Shown here: positions 1 to 6,879 of the stretch, piece after piece
Layout: each line of letters starts with the position of its first letter
Position numbering within the stretch: position 1 is the first letter of the stretch
DNA from: an uncultured Caulobacteraceae bacterium
GTDB lineage: Bacteria > Pseudomonadota > Alphaproteobacteria > Caulobacterales > Caulobacteraceae
Direction: 5' to 3'
NCBI GenBank assembly: GCA_937910255.1
Contig: CALEOQ010000235.1
Span: 1 to 9,431, forward strand
DNA length: 9,431 bases
Made by a program: the position numbers and the translations under genes
Notes under the pieces: model-generated
What the model was told of the DNA's origin: nothing
What the model saw: the letters and a program-made list of their open reading frames with translations, nothing else
Databases searched by the model: none

Positions 1-94
1 GGAGCACGGGGCGAAGGTAGTGGAGTGATAGATGGTGGAGGAGTGCAGATGTGATGGGGTGGTGACTGATGTATATACGTTGGTTTTTTTTTTT
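1..94. other. Non-genomic sequencing flank with T11 linker
   Basis: This stretch lies outside the P7 adapter and is not part of the organism. Bases 1-83 are G/T-rich and look like noisy base calls; 84-94 is a run of 11 T directly before the P7 sequence. Illumina flow-cell primers are grafted through an oligo-T linker, so the T run is what a read-through past the end of a short library molecule would show. An open frame running from 32 through the adapter into the first gene is artificial. Confidence 0.9.
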
Positions 95-158
95 CAAGCA
101 GAAGACGGCATACGAGATTACGACGTGACTGGAGTTCAGACGTGTGCTCTTCCGATCT
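95..158 (+). other. Illumina TruSeq P7 index adapter (untrimmed)
   Basis: Bases 95-118 match the P7 flow-cell primer, 119-124 (TACGAC) occupy the six-base index position, and 125-158 match the TruSeq index-side adapter ending in CTCTTCCGATCT. Its translation gives the artefact peptide FFFQAEDGIRDYDVTGVQ, which is familiar from contaminated protein databases. Genomic sequence begins at 159. Confidence 0.98.
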
Positions 159-886
159 CCCAGGCTATCCGCCGCTCGGAGGACGCCTTTGTCGACCAGC
201 TGGTGGAGGCCGCGCCGGCGGCGGGCGCCGCCCTGATCACCGCCAGCTATGCTCGGGCCTATATCGATGTGAACCGCGACGCCTTCGAACTCGACCCCGG
301 CATGTTCATCGACGAGCTGCCCGACTTCGCCCGCAGCCGCACCGCCCGGGTGGCGGCGGGCCTGGGCGCCATCGCCAAGGTGGTCTCCGAGGGCCAGGAG
401 ATCTATGCGCGCAAGCTGACCTTCGCCGAGGCGCAAGGCCGCATCGACGGAGCCCACCGGCCCTATCACGCCGCGCTCACCCAACTGATCGCCGAGGCCC
501 AGGCCGCCCATGGGGTGGCCATACTGGTCGACTGGCACTCCATGCCCTCGATTGCGGCCAAGGCGGCCGGCGTCGGCGGCTGCGACATGGTGCTGGGGGA
601 TCGGTTCGGCGCGGCCTGTTCGAATTCGCTGACCCGACTGGCCGAACTGGAGCTTGAGGCCCGTGGCTACCGGGTGGTGCGCAACACCCCCTATGCCGGC
701 GGCTACACCACCGAGCACTATGGCCGCCCGGCCCGCCGGGTCCACGCCCTGCAAATCGAACTGAACCGGGCGCTGTATCTCGACGAGGAAGCGCTGACGC
801 CCACCCCGGGCTTTGCGCGCCTCAAGGCCGACATCGAGGCGCTGACCGCATCGCTGACCGCCGAGGCCTGGTCGGGGCGGCTCTAG
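159..886 (+). CDS. N-formylglutamate amidohydrolase family protein, 5'-truncated
   Basis: This is the C-terminal 241 residues of an N-formylglutamate deformylase-like hydrolase (PF05013 family). Such enzymes are cytoplasmic and metal-dependent; they split N-formylglutamate into formate and glutamate, often as the last step of histidine breakdown. Counting from the first genomic codon at 161, visible family signatures are RAYIDVNRD (32-40), DWHSMP (124-129), LGDRFG (145-150), NTPYAGGYTTEHYGRP (175-190) and ALQIELNRALYLDE (196-209). The N-terminal part, normally about 40-50 residues including an SPHSG-type motif, is missing because the clone ends in adapter at 158; the true start codon is not in the window. 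The stop is TAG at 884-886. The next gene starts 8 nt later on the same strand, so the two may be cotranscribed. No other hut gene is visible, so the physiological substrate is unproven; related N-acyl amino acid substrates are possible. Confidence 0.9.
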
Positions 887-894
887 GGGCGCGC

Positions 895-1281
895 ATGGAA
901 CGGGTCGCCACCTGCCTATGCGGTCAGCTTGAACTGCGATGTGCGGCTGAGCCGCTGAGGGTCGCCGTGTGTCACTGCCTGGCCTGCCAGAAGCAGACGG
1001 GCAGCACGCACAATGTGGCAGGGTTCTTCGAAAGGCCGGACGTCAGCGTCAGCGGCGAAAGCCGGTCCTACACACGAAGGTCTCAAGCGGGTCATGCCGT
1101 CACCCATCACTTCTGCCCAAGGTGCGGCTCCACCGTCCGGTGGGGATCAACAAGTGCTCAGGACCTGATCGCCGTGGCGGTGGGCGCCTTCGGCGACCCC
1201 AGCTTTCCGCCACCTGGCCATGAGGTTTGGACGGCGCATCGGCACCCCTGGATCGCGGTGGAAACGACCGGTTCGACCTAG
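895..1281 (+). CDS. GFA/CENP-V domain zinc-binding protein
   Basis: A complete 128-aa protein of the glutathione-dependent formaldehyde-activating (GFA)/CENP-V family (PF04828). The cysteine pattern is intact: CLC at 7-9, CHCLAC at 26-31 and CPRC at 74-77, the last followed by GS as usual. These residues bind two zinc ions in characterised members. Despite the family name, most members have no proven formaldehyde role, so none is assigned. The ATG at 895 is chosen because the CLCG zinc motif follows at the usual distance; no good Shine-Dalgarno sequence precedes it, consistent with coupling to the upstream amidohydrolase gene 8 nt away. Codon use is unlike the neighbours: AGG three times, CGA twice, and CTA, TCA, ACA, GGA and GCA, which are rare in genes such as typA here. 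Its stop overlaps the stop of the convergent gene. Confidence 0.88.
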   Translation: MERVATCLCGQLELRCAAEPLRVAVCHCLACQKQTGSTHNVAGFFERPDVSVSGESRSYTRRSQAGHAVTHHFCPRCGSTVRWGSTSAQDLIAVAVGAFGDPSFPPPGHEVWTAHRHPWIAVETTGST

Positions 1282-2015
1282 ACGCCGCGTTCGGGGAGGA
1301 CCAGGCGCGCCAGCTTCTCCCGCAGGCTCTGCGTGTCGGACCTCGGCGTGAAGGCTGGAATGGTCAGGAAGTCCTCCAGTTGCCCGCGCGAAAAGTCCGA
1401 CAGCCGGTCAGAGCGCCCGGCGTCTATGGCCTCGACCATCGCCGGGCCGCGCAGGAACACCGGGTCCACCAGCTTCAGCTGACCCTGGGCGTCGGCCAGC
1501 ACCTGCCCGGCGCGGATGTCGGAGCCGCCCCAAAGGGCGTAGCGCGCCTGACCCAGACTCATGAGGGCGAGGATCGTCTCGCGCAGCGCCTTCAGATCGG
1601 GATCGGCGGGATCGAAGGACCCGGTGTCCTGCTGAATCTCATAGCCGCTGTGGTTGGGCAGGCCGAGGGCGGCGCAGAAGGCGGCCGCGCACGGCTCTGG
1701 CGCGGCCCAGAGGCGCTCGATGACCGTCGCGTAGCCGTTGCGCCGCAACGGGACGACCGTCTTCACCTTGGGCAGCCACCGGTTGTCGGGTCCATCGAGG
1801 CACGCTTGCGCGAAGAGGGCGTAGGCCGGGTCGAAGGGCGTGACCCGCACGGCCCAGGGGCTGTCGGCATGGCCGTGGACCCAGGACCAGTCGCCGCGGC
1901 CGACGTCCATCCAGCCGGCCCGGCGCAGACGCTCGCAAGCCTCGGCGGCGGACATCTCGCGGGTGAATTCCGGGGGATCGATCACGGCGTGGGTCCAGCG
2001 CTTGGGCCAATCCAC
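1278..2015 (-). CDS. Uncharacterised protein, possible degenerate kinase-like fold
   Basis: A 245-aa soluble protein that I cannot assign to a named family. It has no signal peptide or membrane segment. Its layout resembles a reduced aminoglycoside-phosphotransferase/protein-kinase fold: AVRV (55-58) could be the beta-3 strand with Arg in the lysine position, ATVIERL (96-102) the hinge strand, SDIRAGQVL (165-173) a catalytic-loop-like D-x4-N/Q motif with Gln for Asn, and KLVDPV (181-186) a DFG-like strand. This is pattern-based inference; a pseudokinase or an unrelated fold is equally possible. The start is GTG at 2015-2013; the only in-frame stop just upstream is TGA 12 codons earlier. AAGG directly abuts the GTG, too close to be an ideal ribosome site, so GTG at residue 11 or ATG at residue 21 are alternatives. 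The stop (TAG) shares CTAG with the convergent GFA gene. A terminated sRNA gene lies upstream on the same strand, so this gene needs its own promoter, which I could not identify. Confidence 0.75.
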   Translation of the reverse strand: MDWPKRWTHAVIDPPEFTREMSAAEACERLRRAGWMDVGRGDWSWVHGHADSPWAVRVTPFDPAYALFAQACLDGPDNRWLPKVKTVVPLRRNGYATVIERLWAAPEPCAAAFCAALGLPNHSGYEIQQDTGSFDPADPDLKALRETILALMSLGQARYALWGGSDIRAGQVLADAQGQLKLVDPVFLRGPAMVEAIDAGRSDRLSDFSRGQLEDFLTIPAFTPRSDTQSLREKLARLVLPERGV

Positions 2016-2067
2016 CTTAGGATAGCCCCCGCCGCTCGCGCCAGGCGGTCAGGCAGGCCCGCAGCGC

Positions 2068-2097
2068 AAAAAAAAGGCCGCGCTCGAAAGCGCGGCC
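2068..2097 (-). terminator. Intrinsic terminator of the sRNA
   Basis: On the minus strand, GGCCGCGCT (2097-2089) pairs perfectly with AGCGCGGCC (2084-2076) around a TTCG tetraloop, followed at once by eight T (2075-2068). A 9-bp GC-rich stem plus uninterrupted U tract is a textbook rho-independent terminator. Its direction means it ends a transcript from the right, not the gene at 1278-2015, which begins about 50 nt downstream of it. Confidence 0.93.
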
Positions 2098-2155
2098 AGT
2101 TCATTAGGGAGGAAACGCCCAGGAAGGGCAGAGACGTCCGAGGACGCCTCACGGT
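2068..2155 (-). ncRNA. Putative suhB/alpha-r-type trans-acting sRNA
   Basis: The minus strand of the 376-bp gene-free stretch 2016-2391 encodes a compact RNA. In transcription order: stem-loop 1 at 2150-2131 (GAGGCGTC, loop CTCG, GACGTCTC; 8 bp with one G-T pair); stem-loop 2 at 2129-2117 (GCCC, loop TTCCT, GGGC); an unpaired stretch containing CCTCCC (2112-2107); then a 9-bp terminator hairpin with eight U. Both the loop TTCCT and the linker CCTCCC are complementary to Shine-Dalgarno sequences, the hallmark of alphaproteobacterial antisense sRNAs that block translation starts. The layout and the GTTTCCTCCC block match my memory of the Rfam suhB family, but this was not searched. The 5' end is estimated from a promoter at 2187-2160 and may be off by a few bases. 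No convincing protein is encoded across it. The targets are unknown. Confidence 0.78.
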
Positions 2156-2159
2156 TCAA

Positions 2160-2187
2160 ATGTACGGTGCGGCGCACAAAAGGACAA
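2160..2187 (-). promoter_or_regulatory. Predicted sigma70-type promoter of the sRNA
   Basis: Reading the minus strand, TTGTCC (2187-2182) is a -35 box, followed by a 16-nt spacer and GTACAT (2165-2160) as -10. The implied transcription start is near 2155-2153, just before stem-loop 1, giving an RNA of about 88 nt that ends in the terminator. Agreement between promoter, hairpins and terminator is the main support. Confidence 0.5.
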
Positions 2188-2312
2188 GGGCCAAATCGTC
2201 GCATTTGCGCATGCCGGCCGAAAATCCTGACTTTATCCCGCGTTTTCAATAGTCTTAGAGGGTGGGATCACATCGTGTTTCGTGTTGCAACGCACAAGAC
2301 AAGGTTCGGCCA

Positions 2313-2342
2313 TTGAAAGACTGACATGACTTCGCGCTAGCC
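2313..2342 (+). promoter_or_regulatory. Possible typA promoter
   Basis: TTGAAA (2313-2318) and CTAGCC (2337-2342) are separated by 18 nt; GCTAGC resembles the GCTA-type -10 of Caulobacter housekeeping promoters. A start near 2349 would give a leader of about 43 nt before the typA ATG. This is a weak match; TTGCAA at 2285-2290 is a second -35 candidate. Confidence 0.3.
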
Positions 2343-2377
2343 GCGGGGCCTCTTGTCCCCTAAAAGCCGCCGCTTCC

Positions 2378-2390
2378 GGAAAAGGTTTCC
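2378..2390 (+). promoter_or_regulatory. typA ribosome binding site inside a short hairpin
   Basis: AAAGG (2381-2385) lies 6 nt before the ATG at 2392 and decides that start over a TTG at 2353 in the same frame. The site sits in a small potential hairpin: GGAAA (2378-2382) can pair with TTTCC (2386-2390) around AGG. The helix is only 5 bp and A/T-rich in its upper part, so it may melt easily. Confidence 0.55.
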
Positions 2391-2391
2391 C

Positions 2392-4224
<1,833 letters not shown>

Positions 4225-4233
4225 AAACTACGC

Positions 4234-4258
4234 GGCCCAGGCGCGCTCCGCCTGGGCC
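4234..4258. terminator. Hairpin between convergent typA and DUF1398 genes
   Basis: GGCCCAGGCG (4234-4243) pairs perfectly with CGCCTGGGCC (4249-4258) around the loop CGCTC. The 10-bp stem lies between two convergent stop codons (typA ends at 4224, the minus-strand gene at 4263) and can form on either strand. Neither side has a proper T tract, so it may work as a weak bidirectional terminator or as a 3'-end protecting structure. Confidence 0.55.
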
Positions 4259-4262
4259 AGCC

Positions 4263-4664
4263 CTAGCGCGGGAAATGCTCCACATGGGTTTCGGCCGTGC
4301 GGCCGAAGTAGAGCACCCTGCGTCCCAGGAATGACACCAGATAGCCGGCGCAGCCGAACGCCTTGGCGTTCCTGCAGAAGGCGCCATAGCTGTAGTCCGG
4401 CGGACCGGCCTGAGCCCAGGCGACCTGATCGGCCAGGCCTGCGGCGTCGAAGGCGGCGGCCACCAGACCCTCAGAGGGCGGATTGTCGAGCACCACGCTG
4501 TCCCCGTCGGGCAAGACATAGGTGGTGGTGTTGCGGCGATAGTCCACCAGATACCCCTCGAACCCCGCAGCGATCAGACGCCCGACGATCTCCGGGAAGG
4601 GGGCCGTCCCCTCATGGGCCGCGGCCAGGCAGGTCTTGGCCACGTCGATCTTCTGCGCCTCCAT
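4263..4664 (-). CDS. DUF1398 family protein
   Basis: A 133-aa soluble protein of the DUF1398 family (PF07166, COG5562, sometimes labelled phage envelope protein; related to E. coli YbcV). No biochemical function is known. Visible family signatures are GYLVDYRRNTTTYVLPDG (37-54) and the C-terminal YFGRTAETHVEHFP (119-132). The start is placed at ATG 4664-4662 rather than the in-frame ATG six codons upstream, because a strong Shine-Dalgarno AAGGAG ends 6 nt before it. The gene follows the MarR regulator by 31 nt on the same strand and probably shares its transcript, so it is likely part of the MarR regulon. The phage label is a naming legacy; nothing else phage-like is present. Confidence 0.85.
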   Translation of the reverse strand: MEAQKIDVAKTCLAAAHEGTAPFPEIVGRLIAAGFEGYLVDYRRNTTTYVLPDGDSVVLDNPPSEGLVAAAFDAAGLADQVAWAQAGPPDYSYGAFCRNAKAFGCAGYLVSFLGRRVLYFGRTAETHVEHFPR

Positions 4665-4670
4665 GGCGGT

Positions 4671-4678
4671 CTCCTTTT
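4671..4678 (-). promoter_or_regulatory. Ribosome binding site deciding the DUF1398 start
   Basis: The minus strand reads AAAAGGAG (4678-4671), six nt before ATG 4664. It lies inside the longer open frame beginning at 4682 and therefore argues for the shorter 133-aa product. Confidence 0.75.
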
Positions 4679-4695
4679 CCATTGGGTGGGAAGCC

Positions 4696-5157
4696 TCAGG
4701 CGGTGGGCGCCGCGGTCAGATGGTGGGCCGCCGCCAGCTTGCGCAGCAGGCGCTCCAGTTCACGCCGCTCCTCGGGCGCGAGCCCTTCGAAAGAACCGGC
4801 ATCGTTCTGATCGGCAAGGGCGGCCAGGCGGGGCACAAGGGCGTGGCCCTGGGGCCGCAGGGCCAGGCTCTGACGACGCCCATCGCCCCCTGCCTCCCGG
4901 CGCTCAACCAGATCCTTGGCCACCAGGCGGTCGGCGAGCTTCGAGATCGCCCCCTTGGTCATCCCCATGCGCTCGGCGAGCTGCGAGGGCGCCATGGGCT
5001 CGACGCCATAGAGGGCCCGCAGGACCACCCACTCGGCCACGGTGACGCCCTCGGCCTCGACGCGGCGGGCGAAGCTCTGCGACACGGCGTTGGACACGAG
5101 CCGGAGCCAATAGCCCAGGTGGTCCTCCAGGCCGGCGGGCGACGATGCTTCGGGCAT
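4696..5157 (-). CDS. MarR family winged-helix transcriptional regulator
   Basis: A complete 153-aa MarR-type regulator, normal length. An N-terminal dimerisation helix (about 10-36) is followed by a winged helix-turn-helix: MAPSQLAERMGM (55-66) as the support helix, TKGAISKLADRLVAKDL (67-83) as the recognition helix, and the wing from 84 to 100 with the conserved D-x-R (D92, R94). C-terminal helices at about 127-146 complete the dimer interface. The protein has no cysteine, so it is not an OhrR-type thiol sensor and more likely binds a small ligand. It leads a probable two-gene operon with the DUF1398 gene and is divergent from the aminotransferase gene. The intergenic region carries a perfect inverted repeat that is the expected binding site, implying autoregulation plus control of the aminotransferase. 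A modest GAGGG precedes the ATG. Confidence 0.93.
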   Translation of the reverse strand: MPEASSPAGLEDHLGYWLRLVSNAVSQSFARRVEAEGVTVAEWVVLRALYGVEPMAPSQLAERMGMTKGAISKLADRLVAKDLVERREAGGDGRRQSLALRPQGHALVPRLAALADQNDAGSFEGLAPEERRELERLLRKLAAAHHLTAAPTA

Positions 5158-5171
5158 GGGTCCCTCATAGG

Positions 5172-5199
5172 TTGACTAGGAAACTAGCAAAATTAGTTT
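5172..5199 (+). promoter_or_regulatory. Candidate aminotransferase promoter inside the operator
   Basis: Because the repeat is perfect, the plus strand carries the same elements: TTGACT (5172-5177), 16 nt, TAGTTT (5194-5199). An alternative lies just downstream: TTGATA (5210-5215), a 19-nt spacer and TAGGAT (5235-5240). Either would be affected by a regulator bound at 5171-5209. Confidence 0.35.
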
Positions 5200-5208
5200 C
5201 CTAGTCAA
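5181..5208 (-). promoter_or_regulatory. Candidate marR promoter inside the operator
   Basis: On the minus strand TTGACT (5208-5203) is a good -35 box, followed by 16 nt and TAGTTT (5186-5181), a partial -10. Transcription would start near 5174, giving a leader of about 17 nt before the ATG at 5157. Repressor bound at the repeat would cover both boxes. Confidence 0.4.
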
Positions 5209-5267
5209 CTTGATATCTCTGCGACGTGCTGGCCTAGGATGTACGCCTGCCATCGCTGGATCGTCCC

Positions 5268-6452
5268 ATGCCCGACGCCACCTTCGCCGCCCTGCCGACG
5301 ACCATCTTCGAGGAGATGAGCGGACTGGCGCGAGCCCATGGGGCGATCAATCTGGGCCAGGGCTTTCCCGATGATCCTGGCCCGGAGTCTCTTCGGCGCC
5401 GTGCCGCCGAGGCGGTCCTGGACGGCTATAACCAGTATCCGCCCATGGCCGGCCTGCCCGAGCTGCGGGCCGCAGTCGCCGGCCACTATCGCCGCACCCA
5501 GGGGCTTAAACTCGATCCCACGTCCGAGGTGGTGATCACGTCCGGCGCCACCGAGGCCCTGGCCGCAGCCTTCCTGGCCCTGATCGAACCCGGCGACGAG
5601 GTGATCGTCTTCCAGCCGCTCTATGACGCCTATCTGCCGCTGATCCGGAGGGCCGGCGGCGTGCCGCGGCTGATCTCGCTCGCGCCACCCCACTGGCGCT
5701 TCACGCGGTCCATGCTGGAGGCTGCGATCACGCCGAAGACTCGCTTTGTGGTGCTGAACAATCCGGTCAATCCCACCGGCATGGTAGTCCCCGACGCCGA
5801 TCTCACCCTGCTGGCCGAGGTCTGCGTGGCCCACAACCTGATCGCCATCTGCGACGAGGTCTGGGAGCAGGTGGTCTTTGCGCCCGCCGTCCACCGGCCG
5901 CTGATGGCCTATCGCGGCATGGCCGGGCGCTGCGTGAAGATCGGCTCGGCCGGCAAGATGTTCGGCCTCACCGGCTGGAAGGTGGGCTTCCTCTGCGCGG
6001 CCGCGCCCCTGGCCCGTCACCTGGCCAAGGCCCATCAGTTCCTGACCTTCACCACCCCGCCCAATCTTCAGGTCGCCGTGGCCTTTGGGCTGGAGACCCT
6101 GGGCGACTGGCTCGACGGGATGCCCGCGCAGCTGGCCGCCAGCCAGGCCCGGCTGACCGCCGCCCTCACCGGGGAAGGCTTCGCCGTCCTGCCCTCTCAA
6201 GGGACCTATTTCCTGAACATCGATCTGGCGGGATCAGGCGTGACCCTGAGCGATCGCGACTTCGCCTTCATGGCCGTGCGAGAGGCCGGGGTCGCCACCA
6301 TCCCGGTCTCGGCCCTCTATGAAGCTGAGCCGGTCAACACCATCCTGCGCCTGTGCTTCGCCAAGGCCGACGCCACCCTGGACGAGGGGGCGCGGCGGCT
6401 GGCGCACGCCCGCGACCGGGCGGCTCAGACCGTCGGCGCGCGTTCCATATAG
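5268..6452 (+). CDS. PLP-dependent class I/II aminotransferase
   Basis: A complete 394-aa fold-type I aminotransferase, normal length. Key elements are NLGQGFPD (28-35, substrate side), SGATEA (92-97, phosphate contact), FQPLYDAYLP (115-124), NNPVNPTG (164-171), D196 in CDEVWE (pairs with the pyridine nitrogen), K230 in GSAGKMFGLTGWKVG (Schiff-base lysine) and R361 in ILRLCFAK (substrate carboxylate). The FxPxYDxY and QGFPD signatures place it nearest the kynurenine/methionine aminotransferase (KAT, YbdL) branch, which moves amino groups from methionine, kynurenine or aromatic amino acids to keto acids; the exact substrate cannot be read from sequence. ATG at 5268 is used, with no clear Shine-Dalgarno. 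It is divergent from marR across a double operator, so its expression is probably MarR-controlled. Its last 28 bp overlap the convergent GNAT gene. Confidence 0.93.
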   Translation: MPDATFAALPTTIFEEMSGLARAHGAINLGQGFPDDPGPESLRRRAAEAVLDGYNQYPPMAGLPELRAAVAGHYRRTQGLKLDPTSEVVITSGATEALAAAFLALIEPGDEVIVFQPLYDAYLPLIRRAGGVPRLISLAPPHWRFTRSMLEAAITPKTRFVVLNNPVNPTGMVVPDADLTLLAEVCVAHNLIAICDEVWEQVVFAPAVHRPLMAYRGMAGRCVKIGSAGKMFGLTGWKVGFLCAAAPLARHLAKAHQFLTFTTPPNLQVAVAFGLETLGDWLDGMPAQLAASQARLTAALTGEGFAVLPSQGTYFLNIDLAGSGVTLSDRDFAFMAVREAGVATIPVSALYEAEPVNTILRLCFAKADATLDEGARRLAHARDRAAQTVGARSI

Positions 6453-6877
6453 ACATCGAGGTCGTCGCGGCCGGTGACGACGAAGCCCCGTCGGTCATAG
6501 AGCCGCTTGGCGTCGCTCTCGCGCAGGACCGTCAGCTGCACGGCGGCGGCCACGGCGTCAGCCTCGGCCAGCAGCACGTCCAGGACCGCCGTCCCCAGGC
6601 CCCGCCCCTGCCAATGCACCTGCAGGTAGAAGTGCTCGAGCTTCAGGACGCCGGGCGCGGTCGGATAGAAGGCCACGCAGCCGGCGATCTCTTCGCCCGC
6701 CACGATCAGCCGGGTGGTTTCGGGACGGTAGGTGTCGGCGAACCAGGCCCGCGCCCGCTCCGGATCGAAGCGGCCGATGCGGTTGAAGCTCTCGGCCATC
6801 ACCCGCAGCCGCAGCTCCGTCAGGGCCGAAAGGTCAGCGGCCTTCGCCGGCGAAAAGACGAAGGCCGGGAGGCTCAT
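6425..6877 (-). CDS. GNAT family N-acetyltransferase
   Basis: A complete 150-aa GNAT fold protein. Motif A, which binds the acetyl-CoA pyrophosphate, is HWQGRGLGTAVL (88-99), preceded by the beta-4 strand KLEHFYLQV (79-87). Motif B is seen as AKRLYDRRGF (123-132), with Y127 in the usual general-acid position; the Asn often found before it is replaced by Ser/Asp (121-122). The acceptor substrate is unknown. The ATG lies only 2 nt after the stop of the SDR gene and has no good Shine-Dalgarno, so it is probably translated by coupling from the SDR cistron. Its 3' end overlaps the convergent aminotransferase gene by 28 bp. Confidence 0.9.
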   Translation of the reverse strand: MSLPAFVFSPAKAADLSALTELRLRVMAESFNRIGRFDPERARAWFADTYRPETTRLIVAGEEIAGCVAFYPTAPGVLKLEHFYLQVHWQGRGLGTAVLDVLLAEADAVAAAVQLTVLRESDAKRLYDRRGFVVTGRDDLDVYMERAPTV

Positions 6878-6879
6878 GC

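Larger units (their letters stand above)
5171..5209. promoter_or_regulatory. Double MarR-type operator (16-7-16 perfect inverted repeat)
   Basis: GTTGACTAGGAAACTA (5171-5186) is repeated as its exact reverse complement at 5194-5209, with spacer GCAAAAT. Each arm also contains an internal pseudo-palindrome GTT-GA-CTAG-GA-AAC, the size and form of a single MarR-dimer site. The arrangement is therefore two dimer sites facing each other, with CTAG centres 25 bp apart. The A/T-rich block stands out sharply in this GC-rich region and lies between divergent marR and aminotransferase starts. Binding is inferred, not shown. Confidence 0.82.

Noticed and set aside
32..160. N-terminal extension of the amidohydrolase
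   Set aside because: These codons are adapter and flow-cell noise, not the true N terminus.
2049..2249. 66-codon minus-strand open frame over the sRNA
   Set aside because: It would be read through the terminator hairpin and poly-U, has no ribosome binding site and shows no recognisable protein features.
1227..2252. 341-codon plus-strand open frame across the kinase-like gene and the sRNA locus
   Set aside because: It runs through the sRNA terminator and shows no motif; the opposite-strand 245-aa frame has more protein-like composition and a start and stop that fit its neighbours.
2016..2391. Riboswitch or attenuator in the typA leader
   Set aside because: The strong terminator and hairpins here are on the minus strand and belong to the sRNA; no plus-strand terminator or known aptamer pattern was seen before typA.
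4263..4664. Prophage remnant suggested by the phage envelope label of DUF1398
   Set aside because: The label is historical; no integrase, structural gene, attachment site or phage-like composition is present nearby.
5205..6200. 331-codon minus-strand open frame opposite the aminotransferase gene
   Set aside because: It lies antisense to an unambiguous enzyme, and its composition is typical of a GC-rich shadow frame.
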